Assembly: GCA_964393525.1 (NCBI GenBank)
Contig: CAYMTV010000002.1
Coordinates: 29,398-93,397, forward strand
Length of the DNA stretch: 64,000 nt
Direction of reading: 5' to 3'
Source: CAYMTV01 sp964393525
GTDB taxonomy: Bacteria; Patescibacteriota; Microgenomatia; Daviesbacterales; UBA10151
Below the pieces are notes generated by a model, which searched no databases, was not told the DNA's origin, and saw only the letters and a program-made list of their open reading frames with translations. This document shows, piece by piece, positions 41,401 through 50,850 of this stretch. Within the stretch, counting starts at the first letter, position 1. Each line of letters begins with the position of its first letter. Made by a program: the position numbers and the translations under genes.

Positions 41401-43182
41401 ATGATTAAACAATTAGCAGCTATTATATTAGTCCTTTTTCTAATTTTAAACTCCTGGAGAAATATTATCACCAATATTAATACCCATCTGCCTAGCTGGT
41501 ACGATGAACTGTTTATAATCTGGATTTACCAAAACAATACCCGCCATTTCTCAGAGTTTGATTTTGCAAATATCTATGAAACAAATGCCCTTTACCCATT
41601 CAAATATACGCTATCTTTTGCAGAACATATGTATTTTCCCTCCTTACTTGTATTGGTTATAAATTTTTTTACCAAAAGTCCCATTGCTCAATACAATATC
41701 TTACTAGTACTAAATCACATCTTAATATTTTTATCTTCCCTCCTGTTTTTTAATAGAATCTTTAAAAACTTCTCTGCAGCTTTATTATCGGCATTCTACA
41801 CCAGCTATTCGCCATACTTTTTTGTCCAGCTGGGCCATTTTCAGATGGTATTCTTTTGGCCGCTTTTTTTTAGTTTGTATTCTCTTTCCAGTTATTTCGA
41901 GAAAAGGAGAGTCGTACTACTTTTAGCCAGTGGTGTTTTTGCCGGTTTTCAATTTTTATCTTCAGTTTACTTAGGAGTAATTGGGCTGACCATTATTTCT
42001 TTATGGTTTTTGATTGAGCTAATTACAAAACTTAAAATTTCCTCATTTATATACCTTAAAGAATATTTCCAGACCTTAAAAGAATTTTTCGTAAAATATC
42101 TGATTTTTTTGTTAACATTTTTTTTAATTTCATTTATTTCAATATACGGATACATACTGGTCAGTAATGAGTATGATATTAAAAGAGAATACGAAGAGTT
42201 TCTAATTTACTCTGCCGATTTGCTTGATTATTTATTTCCTCCAAGAAATCAAAACTCGCTCCTTTATACCTCTGACCTTTTTACTAACTTACAAAATTAT
42301 AACCGGCATATAGAAGGTGAATTTGCCGCCTTTCCCGGAATAATAGCAATGTTTTTTGCGATATATATGATACTGCCAAAAATCAATATCAAGAAAAAAG
42401 TCTTAATTTTCCAGTTTTTATTAGATCAAAGAACCATCTTCTCTGTTGTCTTAATTATGATTGGAGTCATCTTTTCGTTGGGACCAAGACTATTTATAAA
42501 TGGCGTATTTTCTGACCTAATCCTTCCGTACGCTGCGGTTTTAAAATCATTTCCCGCATTTGGAATAATAAGGGTACTAGCCAGGTGGTATTTTTTAGTA
42601 GTACTTGGATTTTCAATATTATTTGGTTTAGGGTATATAACACTGCAGAAAAGACTCTTCAAATTTTACAATCCTGCAAAAAAATTATTTCCTATTCTAA
42701 TCTTTTTATTGCTTACAGCTGAGTTTTATTCACTACAACCTTTTGGAAGCATTTATAAAGATTGGTCTGATAATTCATATGAATTTGTAAAAAGGGATAT
42801 TTGTAAGAAACAAGGAAGTGTACTTTTAGAGTACCCTTTCCATTATAGAAATTTAGACGCGGATCTCATCAAAGATGTAAATTATATGGCTCAAATTCTT
42901 CTAAACTCAACTCAACATAGATGCAGAATTTTAAGTGGATATTATGGATTTGAGCCACCAAAATATATTAAAATCCGGGATGAATTTGGTAATGGTTTTG
43001 ACAAAAAAGACATAAAAATTATAGATGACTTAAATATAGACTATGTTAAATTTAATAACTATGCCATTACAAAGGAAGAAAAAAACTTTATTGAAAAAAA
43101 TAACTTGCTGGCGGGTTTTAAAAAAGTTTATGAGGATAAAAATACTACGATATTAAAAGTTGGACTAAATGGAACTAATTAA
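41401..43182 (+). CDS. Large polytopic membrane protein, GT-C-like, paralogue B
   Basis: A 593-residue protein with about 12 membrane segments, homologous over its length to the minus-strand gene at 35981-37756. Shared stretches include YTSYSPYFFVQLGHFQMVFFWPLFFSLY, YSADLLDYLFPPRNQ, FSLGPRLFINGVF, IIRVLARWYF and the C-terminal CKKQGSVLLEYPFHYRN with QHRCRILSGYYGFEPPKYIK. Each paralogue keeps two cysteines at equivalent places in the soluble tail. Function is probably transfer from polyprenyl-phosphate sugars, unproven. TATAAT occurs 36 nt before the ATG. It ends five bases from the convergent GT4. Confidence 0.75.
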   Translation: MIKQLAAIILVLFLILNSWRNIITNINTHLPSWYDELFIIWIYQNNTRHFSEFDFANIYETNALYPFKYTLSFAEHMYFPSLLVLVINFFTKSPIAQYNILLVLNHILIFLSSLLFFNRIFKNFSAALLSAFYTSYSPYFFVQLGHFQMVFFWPLFFSLYSLSSYFEKRRVVLLLASGVFAGFQFLSSVYLGVIGLTIISLWFLIELITKLKISSFIYLKEYFQTLKEFFVKYLIFLLTFFLISFISIYGYILVSNEYDIKREYEEFLIYSADLLDYLFPPRNQNSLLYTSDLFTNLQNYNRHIEGEFAAFPGIIAMFFAIYMILPKINIKKKVLIFQFLLDQRTIFSVVLIMIGVIFSLGPRLFINGVFSDLILPYAAVLKSFPAFGIIRVLARWYFLVVLGFSILFGLGYITLQKRLFKFYNPAKKLFPILIFLLLTAEFYSLQPFGSIYKDWSDNSYEFVKRDICKKQGSVLLEYPFHYRNLDADLIKDVNYMAQILLNSTQHRCRILSGYYGFEPPKYIKIRDEFGNGFDKKDIKIIDDLNIDYVKFNNYAITKEEKNFIEKNNLLAGFKKVYEDKNTTILKVGLNGTN

Positions 43183-43187
43183 GACAG

Positions 43188-44762
43188 CTATATCGCTGAA
43201 AGTAGCCTTAAAAAATTATTTTTGAATGCCTCAAGCGAATAACTCTCATCAATCTTTTTAAAAATATTTTCCCAGTCAAGTTTCTGATTCTCACTGTTTT
43301 GGAAATAAATTGTATTGCTTACTAACTCCTCAATTTTTTTGAAAAGATTTTTTTCTTTACTCAGCCCAACTTTACTGATAAGCTCAGGCAAACCTCCTCC
43401 ATTAAATAAGACTGGGATACACTTAGCGCTTAATGCTTCAATTGGGGCAATCCCAAAGTGCTCAAACCTAACCGGATGCAAACCTTCATCTTCCCCAAAA
43501 CCTGTAGCATGCCAATAGATTTTTGACTTTAAATAAATTTCTTCAACTTCTTGCCTTGAGGCATTAAGGTGAAAAAAGACCGGATATCCTTTTGATTTTT
43601 CTTTAAGGTACCTGAAGAATTCGATACTCGTCGGCTCATCGCCTAGCCCTCCCACTAGATGCAGCTCCCAATTTTGCGTGTTTTTGTTACAAAGTTTTTT
43701 AAATGCTTCAATTAAAATCTCCTGTTTTTTGCCATGACCCAGCGTAAAAAATCTCCCAACCGAACAAATCCAGTTATTTTTCTTAAACTTACCTACCGGA
43801 TATTTTTTAAAAAGCAGATCAACAGGGGGGGCTATCACCTTGGGATCCTTATTCCAATATTTTCTAATCCATCTCAAGGCAAAGTAGGAATAGGTAATAA
43901 TTGCTTGATAAGTATTTACCCTTTCAGCAAGATTAACAAAAAGACCAGCTCGGAATCTAGTAATAATTCTTTGTCTAAAATCAGTATACAAAAACTTAGG
44001 CAGTCCGGTTAAGTAAATTTTGGGATAAAAAAGATAGACTTTCTCATCTTCGATATTATGATATCCCTGTAGGTTTTGAAAATCTAAGTTTAGATAAGCA
44101 GTCAAAGATTTTGGCATAAATTTAACTGTAAATTCAAGTGAATTAGTTCCATGGTTTACCAGGACAATTTTATCTATAAGTTGAGCATTATCAAAAGATA
44201 TTTTTATATTTTCCAAAAAGCTTTTATAAAAGTTTGTCAAATGAATCTTAAAGGAGGCTTCCTGGATTTTGTTCGGGCTTAAATTTGACAGGGCAAACTT
44301 ATTTTTATCTCCCAGCAGGAAAACTGGCTTTGAAGTAATTACAGCAGGTGCTTCAATCTGGCTTAAGAATTCTACAGGTTTAATTAGGCGGGAAAGGATC
44401 GGTAGGAGGAATTTGGTAAATATAAGACCCTTAAGGTTATTATAAAGAGTTGTTGGGAAGTTAACATAGTAAATATTTTTTTTGGCAAAACCGATTGAAT
44501 AATCAAGGAATGAAATATTAATAAATAAGTCTGCATCTTTAACCAATTTCTTCAAAGCAATCTCGTCATTCCAAACTTGCTTGAATTCAATATCTTTGAT
44601 GTCAACCCTCAGTTTTTCATAAATAACCTCTTTTGGTACTTCCTTTCCGGAAATAAAAAGAACTTCGTAGCCTTTATCTTTTAAAATCCTGGCTAAATTA
44701 CAAGCAACAACCTCTCCGCCTCCTAATGAATGTAACCATTTATCGTAGATTACTGCTTTCAT
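43188..44762 (-). CDS. ALG11-like GT4 glycosyltransferase with an inserted beta-rich domain
   Basis: A 524-residue GT-B enzyme. It begins MKAVIYDKWLHSLGGGEVVACNLARIL and has the ALG11-like donor half: ICSVGRFFTLGHGKKQEILIEAFKKL, LHLVGG, VFFHLNASRQEVEEIYLKSKIYWHATGFGE and HFGIAPIEALSAKCIPVLFNGGGLPELI. Between the acceptor half and residue 275 lies an extra region of about 100 residues (from about VFLLGDKNKF to YLFYPKIYLTG) with beta-strand character, not usual in GT4. The neighbouring GT2 gene also carries a beta-rich insert. The two overlap by ATGA. Confidence 0.85.
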   Translation of the reverse strand: MKAVIYDKWLHSLGGGEVVACNLARILKDKGYEVLFISGKEVPKEVIYEKLRVDIKDIEFKQVWNDEIALKKLVKDADLFINISFLDYSIGFAKKNIYYVNFPTTLYNNLKGLIFTKFLLPILSRLIKPVEFLSQIEAPAVITSKPVFLLGDKNKFALSNLSPNKIQEASFKIHLTNFYKSFLENIKISFDNAQLIDKIVLVNHGTNSLEFTVKFMPKSLTAYLNLDFQNLQGYHNIEDEKVYLFYPKIYLTGLPKFLYTDFRQRIITRFRAGLFVNLAERVNTYQAIITYSYFALRWIRKYWNKDPKVIAPPVDLLFKKYPVGKFKKNNWICSVGRFFTLGHGKKQEILIEAFKKLCNKNTQNWELHLVGGLGDEPTSIEFFRYLKEKSKGYPVFFHLNASRQEVEEIYLKSKIYWHATGFGEDEGLHPVRFEHFGIAPIEALSAKCIPVLFNGGGLPELISKVGLSKEKNLFKKIEELVSNTIYFQNSENQKLDWENIFKKIDESYSLEAFKNNFLRLLSAI

Positions 44763-46180
44763 AGAAGATACCAGTCTCCTTTTAGCAGTCTTAAATAGTT
44801 TTCTTTGACAGCTTCTTTATTTCTTGTCCGGCTTCGTCTAATTTTTTCTGCCAGAAGAAACGGTGAATAAACAATAAAGAATACCAATGCTTTAACCATC
44901 TGAATCCGCCTGAGAAAGTTGGTCTCCCCGCTTTCATTTTTTTTAGATTTTATCCTATAAATAAGGGTTCTGAACCTGAACAAAATCAGAAATAGAGTTA
45001 AAATGCTGTCTAAACACAGGGAAAAATAGGCTGAGAGAAAAATTTTAAAAGGGAAATTATAATACAAATGAAGCAACCTGCCTTTCTCAACATGGTAGAT
45101 AAAAAAAGGAGACCACTCTTTACTAAACAGCGCATGGTGGTGCCTGACTATTGCTTTAGGAGTGTAAACTGATTTAAAGCCGGCAAACCTCGCTCTTTCT
45201 GAAATTTCAACATCCTCATAGTACATAAAAAAAGATTCGTCCAAATACCCAATTTTATCAAGGATTTTTTTTCTATAAAGCACCGCAGCCCCGCATGCTG
45301 CATAAACCTCCTTTTCTTTGTCGTATTGATTTAAATCATACTCATGAAACTGTCTATTGCCGCTGACAATTGCACCAATATCCCTTCCGTAGCCATCTTG
45401 AAAAACCATAATTCCTGCATTCTGGATTTTACTTAGTGATTTCTCTGAAATCCTGCGGTTTTTGACTTTAGCGGTTAATTTATACTCAACATCGTCACCG
45501 TTTCTCACAACCTTTGATACTTTTAACCCCCCATTATTAAAGGTAATGATTTTACTTAAATCAATCTGGTCTTTAAGCTTAATTTCCTTTGAATTGAATG
45601 ATATGTTAAACTCAACTACATCATCTAGAAAGGGCTCAAAAGGCAGTTCAATTTCAAAAGAGTTGTCTTTTTTCGAGATAGGTAAATAATATAACCTTGA
45701 GTCAGTACTTTCATACAATTTTGATTTTGACAACCAGGCAAATACAGGTATGAGTTTTGGATTTATCTGGAACCTAACATTAATAAACTTTGGATAAAGG
45801 AATATTTTTGAATTAACTGCAAAAATTTTTTCATCGAGAGTTGCTGTTTTTACCAATTGTTTTAGCCAATTTTTCTCAACAACACAATCATTATTTAAGA
45901 GTGCAACATATTCTCCTTTGGCGCTTTTTATGCCAATATTGTTCCCTTTTGAAAAACCTAAGTTTTTGTCTAGATTTATCAGCTTAATATTTTTATGATC
46001 CTTGGCCATTTTAGATAAGATTTCTCGGCTTTTATCTTTCGAATTATTATCAACAACTATAATTTCCAACTTTTCTTTTGGATAATTTAGTTTTAAAAGT
46101 GAGCCAACTACCCCATCAATAACCTTTTCACCAAAGTAATTCAAAACTATTACCGAACAAAAAGGAGTTGATTGTTTCAT
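44759..46180 (-). CDS. GT2 glycosyltransferase with an inserted beta-rich domain
   Basis: A 473-residue GT-A enzyme, long for its group. The first part is standard: PFCSVIVLNYFGEKVIDGVVGSLL, IIVVDNNSKDKS, NLGFSKGNNIGI and YVALLNNDCVVE. After EKIFAVNSKIFLYPK the expected continuation (IQNAGIMVF ... FMYYEDVEISERARFAGFKSVY) only resumes about 120 residues later. Between them is a segment such as SFEIELPFEPFLDDVVEFNISFNSKEIKL and VKVRNG-like strands resembling a beta-sandwich. The C-terminus has a hydrophobic region that may anchor it. It overlaps the ALG11-like gene by four bases. Confidence 0.85.
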   Translation of the reverse strand: MKQSTPFCSVIVLNYFGEKVIDGVVGSLLKLNYPKEKLEIIVVDNNSKDKSREILSKMAKDHKNIKLINLDKNLGFSKGNNIGIKSAKGEYVALLNNDCVVEKNWLKQLVKTATLDEKIFAVNSKIFLYPKFINVRFQINPKLIPVFAWLSKSKLYESTDSRLYYLPISKKDNSFEIELPFEPFLDDVVEFNISFNSKEIKLKDQIDLSKIITFNNGGLKVSKVVRNGDDVEYKLTAKVKNRRISEKSLSKIQNAGIMVFQDGYGRDIGAIVSGNRQFHEYDLNQYDKEKEVYAACGAAVLYRKKILDKIGYLDESFFMYYEDVEISERARFAGFKSVYTPKAIVRHHHALFSKEWSPFFIYHVEKGRLLHLYYNFPFKIFLSAYFSLCLDSILTLFLILFRFRTLIYRIKSKKNESGETNFLRRIQMVKALVFFIVYSPFLLAEKIRRSRTRNKEAVKENYLRLLKGDWYLL

Positions 46181-46263
46181 CTTTTAATTAGTTTCCAATC
46201 TGAGTATAACTTTTGGCTTGTTACAAATTCAACTGGATTCTTGTTGAATATTAGAAAATGACA

Positions 46264-46269
46264 TATCAT
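46264..46269 (+). promoter_or_regulatory. Possible -10 box (TATCAT) 7 nt before the ABC permease gene
   Basis: TATCAT ends 7 nt before the ATG at 46277, in a 96-base divergent gap that shows no other feature apart from a TATACT on the minus strand about 22 nt before the GT2 start. Confidence 0.3.
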
Positions 46270-46276
46270 TGTTTTG

Positions 46277-47059
46277 ATGTTGAGACTTTTTTCAACTCCC
46301 TTTATATCTTTTCGGTACTTACTCTCCCAGCTTACCTTAAGAGAAATTAAAGCTCGCTACAAACAGTCCATTCTGGGATACGCCTGGGTTTTGTTAAATC
46401 CGCTCATACAGCTTTTAGTATATTCTTTTGTATTTTCTATAGTTTTTAAATTCCCGATGGAGAACACCCCATACTCAATCTTTTTATTCATAGGACTTTT
46501 GCCTTGGATATACTTACATACATCACTTTCACAAGCTGCACTGGTTTTAGTTGATAACTCAGATCTTTTGAAAAAAGTCTATTTTCCAAGAGAAATACTG
46601 CCTTACTCTGTGATACTTGCTAAAAGTATTGATCTATTTTTTGCATCAATGCTTTTGATTGCATTTATGTTTTTTTATAAGCTCCCATTTTATCCCAGCA
46701 TGTTTATGATAGTTCCAGTTTTTTTAATCCAGGTTATTTTGATGGGTGGTCTAGCACTTTTTTTGTCCGCAGCTAATTTATTCTACAGAGACATCCAGTA
46801 TTTAACTAATCTTATACTTTTGATGTGGATGTATTTAACGCCTGTGGTTTACCCATTATCTTTAGTGCCAAAGGATTTCCTTTGGGTTTATAGTCTAAAC
46901 CCAATGGTTGGGATTATCGAGGGTTATAGAGCCGCAATTTTTAATCGACCCCCGGATTATCCTACTATTGTCTGGTCAGTTTTAATATCTTTGATTATAT
47001 TTATCTTTGGTTTTTGGGGATTTAAAAAAAGTGAAAAAGTTTTTGCAGATATTGTCTAA
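46277..47059 (+). CDS. ABC-2 type polysaccharide export permease (Wzm-like)
   Basis: A 260-residue inner-membrane protein with six hydrophobic segments. LTLREIKARYKQSILGYAWVLLNPLIQLLVYSFVFSIVF is the family opening, followed by YSIFLFIGLLPWIY, LVDNSDLLKKVYFPREILP, NLFYRDIQYLTNLILLMWMYLTPVVYP and LNPMVGIIEGYRAAIF, all typical of Wzm/TagG/KpsM-type permeases that move undecaprenyl-linked glycans. The start is the ATG at 46277; a TTG just before it is less likely. It is followed three bases later by its ATPase. Confidence 0.95.
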   Translation: MLRLFSTPFISFRYLLSQLTLREIKARYKQSILGYAWVLLNPLIQLLVYSFVFSIVFKFPMENTPYSIFLFIGLLPWIYLHTSLSQAALVLVDNSDLLKKVYFPREILPYSVILAKSIDLFFASMLLIAFMFFYKLPFYPSMFMIVPVFLIQVILMGGLALFLSAANLFYRDIQYLTNLILLMWMYLTPVVYPLSLVPKDFLWVYSLNPMVGIIEGYRAAIFNRPPDYPTIVWSVLISLIIFIFGFWGFKKSEKVFADIV

Positions 47060-47062
47060 ATT

Positions 47063-47797
47063 ATGGATGAAATAGTCATTAAATTAAAAGACATTGTAAA
47101 AGAGTTCTATCTGCAAGATGATAGAACTTTTAAAGAATTCCTGCCTAATCTTCTTTTAGGCAAACCCTGGGCTAGGAAACTTACAGCTTTAGACAATATT
47201 TCTTTTGAGATTGCTCAAGGAGAAACCGTTGGGATTATTGGTAAAAACGGCGCAGGAAAATCTACTTTACTCAAGCTCATTGCAGGTGTGACTACCCCGA
47301 CAAAAGGAAGCATTAAAGTAGCTTATAAAGTAGCTCCCTTGATTGAGGTGGGAGCGGGTTTCCACCATGAGCTGACGGGTTTTGAGAATATTTTCTTAAA
47401 TGCTGCAATTTTAGGGATGAGTAAGAAAGAAATTGAAGCGATTGTAGGTAAAATAATCGAGTTTAGTGAACTTTCAGATTTTATTCATACTCCTGTTAAA
47501 AGATATTCAACCGGTATGTACATGCGTTTAGGTTTTGCGGTTGCAATACACGTTAATGCACCAATTTTACTTATTGATGAAGTTTTGGCAGTAGGTGATG
47601 CAATTTTTCAAAAAAAATGTATAAATGTTTTAAAAAAAATAAAACAGGATAAAGACAAAACAATTGTTTTTGTCAGCCACAATGAAGGGGCTGTAAAAAG
47701 TTTTTGTGAGCGGGTAATACTTTTAGATCATGGAGAGATAGTCAAAGACGGAAATCCGGAAGAAACTTTTAAAAAATACCACGAAATTTCAAGATGA
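47063..47797 (+). CDS. ABC transporter ATPase for polysaccharide export (Wzt-like)
   Basis: A 244-residue nucleotide-binding subunit. Walker A is GKNGAGKST at residues 60-68. The family-specific LIEVGAGFHHELTGFENIFLNAAILGM, the signature YSTGMYMRLGFAVA, Walker B ILLIDEVLAVGD and the switch histidine in VFVSHNEGAV are all present. It ends after the ATPase core and lacks the C-terminal carbohydrate-binding domain that some Wzt proteins use to recognise a capped glycan. It partners the permease just upstream. Confidence 0.96.
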   Translation: MDEIVIKLKDIVKEFYLQDDRTFKEFLPNLLLGKPWARKLTALDNISFEIAQGETVGIIGKNGAGKSTLLKLIAGVTTPTKGSIKVAYKVAPLIEVGAGFHHELTGFENIFLNAAILGMSKKEIEAIVGKIIEFSELSDFIHTPVKRYSTGMYMRLGFAVAIHVNAPILLIDEVLAVGDAIFQKKCINVLKKIKQDKDKTIVFVSHNEGAVKSFCERVILLDHGEIVKDGNPEETFKKYHEISR

Positions 47798-47798
47798 A

Positions 47799-48668
47799 AT
47801 GGAAACTCAAATTATTAAACTTTACGTTTTGGCAGGTTTGAAAAAAATTTTAAGACCAATTGGTTCGGTACCCTTAGCTAGAAATCTTTATCCTATCTTA
47901 AGCGAATTCCTTAAAAACCACGGGGAAGTAATTGTTAATATTAAAGATCTTTGGAATTTTAAGATGTATTTAAATGTAACTGATGTAGGGCTAAGCCATA
48001 TGTTACTCCTAAACGGGGAATATGAGAAACATGAAACCATACTACTTAAAAACTTAATTAAAAAGGGAGATGTTTTCTTAGATGTTGGAGCTAATTTTGG
48101 TTATTATACCCTGCTGGCCTCAAAGTTGGTAGGTAAAACAGGAAAAGTTTTTTCTTTTGAACCGGACCCTTATAATTTTTCCATCCTGCAAAGAAATATT
48201 AAAATAAACAACTGCGCTAATGTTTTATGCGTTAATAAAGCTGTTGGAGAAAGAGATGAAAAAATTTATTTCTACATAGATGCCGATAATCTTGGTCGGC
48301 ACAATATTATCTCAAATTGGAGTAACCATAAATTAAGTGTTGATAAAATCAGTTTAGATAATTTCTTTCAAAAAGGCATTAGGGTGGATCTTGTAAAAAT
48401 TGATATTGAAGGAGTGGAGGAACTTGCGATTTCAGGAATGAAAAAAATTATCCAGACTAACAAGCAAATCAAACTATTAATTGAATTTTTCCCGGAAAGG
48501 ATAAGGCAAAATAAATTAAACCCAAATAATTTAAACAAACTTATTAACTCGTTTGGCTTCTCTATTTATGAAGTCAGACAATCAGGAATAACAAAAACTT
48601 CCTTTAATGAAGTTCTCAAAAGGACACGGGGAAAAGGCGAATTAATGAATATATTGCTGAAGATGTAA
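47799..48668 (+). CDS. FkbM-family methyltransferase
   Basis: A 289-residue SAM-dependent O-methyltransferase. DVFLDVGANFGYYTLLASKLVG is SAM motif I, GKVFSFEPDPYNFSILQRNI motif II, and VDLVKIDIEGVEELAISGM the FkbM hallmark. KISLDNFF is also conserved. Such enzymes often methylate a sugar hydroxyl of surface glycans; a terminal methyl can act as an export cap in ABC-dependent systems, which fits its place directly after Wzm and Wzt, though this Wzt has no cap-reading domain. It is last in the plus-strand trio and ends one base from a convergent gene. Confidence 0.92.
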   Translation: METQIIKLYVLAGLKKILRPIGSVPLARNLYPILSEFLKNHGEVIVNIKDLWNFKMYLNVTDVGLSHMLLLNGEYEKHETILLKNLIKKGDVFLDVGANFGYYTLLASKLVGKTGKVFSFEPDPYNFSILQRNIKINNCANVLCVNKAVGERDEKIYFYIDADNLGRHNIISNWSNHKLSVDKISLDNFFQKGIRVDLVKIDIEGVEELAISGMKKIIQTNKQIKLLIEFFPERIRQNKLNPNNLNKLINSFGFSIYEVRQSGITKTSFNEVLKRTRGKGELMNILLKM

Positions 48669-48669
48669 T

Positions 48670-50850
48670 TTAGTCATCTTTTAGAAAACGGTAAGTTTTA
48701 AAACCCGAGTATATTAAACACAAAATTAAACTGGCAAGCAGTATTAAAAGTGGTAGTTTTGGTATATCCCAATAGATTAGGTATTTAAACCACCAAAAAT
48801 CAGGGGTTCTTTCATAAACTTGAGTATGCATCTCCCAAAATCTCCAGGGATCAGTAATGCTTTCTCCGTATGTATTATATTTAACACCCATCATAGCAGG
48901 ACCCAAGGAAGAGACATAAGGGAAATCAAAAGTTTCTTTATTGACATCATTACCGTCAATAGCAAAAGAGATTAAACTAAAAATTTGAGGGACATATTTT
49001 TTTGGTTGGGTATTTTTATTTTCGTATTTCGAAGGGTCATCTCTGTATTGGTTTAACTCACTGGACTGGCTCATTGGGGATATAGTTTCAAAACTTACTG
49101 TCAGCCAATTATCTTTATTTTTAAGCAGGTTCCCGGGAATATTTAGATCAATCAGTTTCCTTTCTGCAGGCAGAAACTTTTCACTTTCAAGTATAACATT
49201 ATCATTTAATGATACTTTGATTATTGCTGAATTTGAGGCTTCCTCAATTGGATGGTTAATTAGACCCAGTGAAATTTTTTTGACAGGAAACCTAGTACGG
49301 TCATCAAATAAGATGTCTCCTTTTCTCTCAATTACCCTCCATCTTTCATTCCCCACCAGGAATGGGAAATCTATCCCGTCATGGAAACGGACATTATAAA
49401 GCCCATGGTCAATAATTTGAGGAAGCGCTTGAAAAAGTTTAACTAGTTCTCTTGAGAGCATAATAACCGGCGAATATCTGGGAATGAAATTGCTATAAGT
49501 AAAATTTGTAAATTCAGTCGAGTTTACATAGAACTTTTCCTGAAGATCATGGTATTTAATTTGATATGGCATTAAAATACCTAACATATTAATATAAAAG
49601 CCTATTAATAATAGCGGGAAAAAGATGAATAACTTCTGGGGTTTAGACAGCTTAACAAAAATCCAACTAACTATTAAAATCCCAAAAGGTATTAAAGGGC
49701 TAAGGTACCTTGGCCCCCAACTGGATTCCCCATGCCAAATCGCGGCCACCCCCCTTTGAGCATCAAAGGTACGTTGGGATGCAAAAAATATAATGGTTAT
49801 TATTGAAAGAATTAGAAATACCAAAGTTTCCGGATAAATTACTTTTTTTATTCTATGCCAGAAAAAGATAGTTACTAAAAGGATTGGTGAGTATAGAAAA
49901 ATACTCCTTCCAGGGGAAAATAATTGACCATATATCCCTTCAAAAAAAACTGGTTTTGGTATATCTAAAAAAGGCGCTACTCCTCTGCCTGCTATGTTTA
50001 ATGGATTTGCTAAGTTTTGGGTTGTACCTGAGCGAAGATTTTCAAACCAGAGATAAATGATAAGAAGTGGTAAAGTTCCCAGGAAAAAGATTAGCAAATT
50101 GCTTAGCAAAAATTTTATCTTTAAACTGCCTATGAATTTTTTAGGTGATGTGAAGATAAGGCGAAGTTTCGACAAAATCAGGATATAAATACCAAGTGGT
50201 ATAACTGCAAGTAAAAATGTCTGGTTATAAGTAATACTTACCATCCCAAAAGAGGCCCCGGCAAATATTAAAAACAACTTTTTTTTAGTTTGAAAATATT
50301 TTTTTATAAGGAAAAATGCTAACACTAAAAAAGCTGTAAACATCATATGAGGGAAGGAATATTTAGCGTATGGAAGTAGATTGGTTGTAAACAACCCTGC
50401 AAAACTTATTAATAATGCCTGTTTTTTGGATAATCCCAATTCTAAAAGATACAAAAATATGGTTACTCCTAAAACAGCAGCAAAAAATCCATTAGTAAAT
50501 GATGCTGTTAAAAGTATTAACCAGTCATTTTCTAAGGGAAAATGCACCGGAGGGGATATGTTATAGATCTTATAGACCATATCGGTTATAGCAACAGCCG
50601 GTAAATACGCTAAGGAATATCCTAAACCTGTAGGGCTGTAGGTTTTGCCGTCTCCAGCTACATAAGTACTCATATGGATGTTCTCCCGTATGTTGTAGCC
50701 ATACTCGGGTGCTGTGGGTTCCCCTTTGTAATAAATATTTCTGGCAACAGCTAAATACTGAAAACCATCCTGGGAGTCAATCACCCCGGAGGATAAAATT
50801 AAAAAAGTTGCCAGTAAACTAAAGAAATAGTAAGTGATGAATTTTTTCAT
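48670..50850 (-). CDS. Polytopic GT-C-like protein with C-terminal beta domain, tandem paralogue 1
   Basis: A 726-residue membrane protein. The first loop GVIDSQDGFQYLAVARNIYYKGEPTAPEY suggests a GT-C-type transferase. About 11 membrane helices are followed by a soluble part (about 500-680) with beta-type stretches such as VKKISLGLINHPIEEA and SAIIKVSLNDNVILESEKFL, then a last helix near the end. It is about 60-70 percent similar to the next gene upstream over most of its length but almost identical in two DNA tracts. The four-base overlap with that gene implies co-translation. Confidence 0.75.
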   Translation of the reverse strand: MKKFITYYFFSLLATFLILSSGVIDSQDGFQYLAVARNIYYKGEPTAPEYGYNIRENIHMSTYVAGDGKTYSPTGLGYSLAYLPAVAITDMVYKIYNISPPVHFPLENDWLILLTASFTNGFFAAVLGVTIFLYLLELGLSKKQALLISFAGLFTTNLLPYAKYSFPHMMFTAFLVLAFFLIKKYFQTKKKLFLIFAGASFGMVSITYNQTFLLAVIPLGIYILILSKLRLIFTSPKKFIGSLKIKFLLSNLLIFFLGTLPLLIIYLWFENLRSGTTQNLANPLNIAGRGVAPFLDIPKPVFFEGIYGQLFSPGRSIFLYSPILLVTIFFWHRIKKVIYPETLVFLILSIITIIFFASQRTFDAQRGVAAIWHGESSWGPRYLSPLIPFGILIVSWIFVKLSKPQKLFIFFPLLLIGFYINMLGILMPYQIKYHDLQEKFYVNSTEFTNFTYSNFIPRYSPVIMLSRELVKLFQALPQIIDHGLYNVRFHDGIDFPFLVGNERWRVIERKGDILFDDRTRFPVKKISLGLINHPIEEASNSAIIKVSLNDNVILESEKFLPAERKLIDLNIPGNLLKNKDNWLTVSFETISPMSQSSELNQYRDDPSKYENKNTQPKKYVPQIFSLISFAIDGNDVNKETFDFPYVSSLGPAMMGVKYNTYGESITDPWRFWEMHTQVYERTPDFWWFKYLIYWDIPKLPLLILLASLILCLIYSGFKTYRFLKDD
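48742..48828. repeat. 87-bp exact repeat shared with 50925-51011
   Basis: These 87 bases are identical to 50925-51011 in the neighbouring paralogue, encoding part of the conserved C-terminal segment (TPDFWWFKYLIYWDIPKL). Identity drops on both sides. Confidence 0.85.
50215..50579. repeat. 365-bp near-identical tract shared with 52335-52699
   Basis: Aligned base by base, 50215-50579 and 52335-52699 differ at one position only (50536 against 52656). The genes outside the tract are clearly diverged. It covers about 120 codons of the membrane region and looks like recent gene conversion. Confidence 0.92.
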
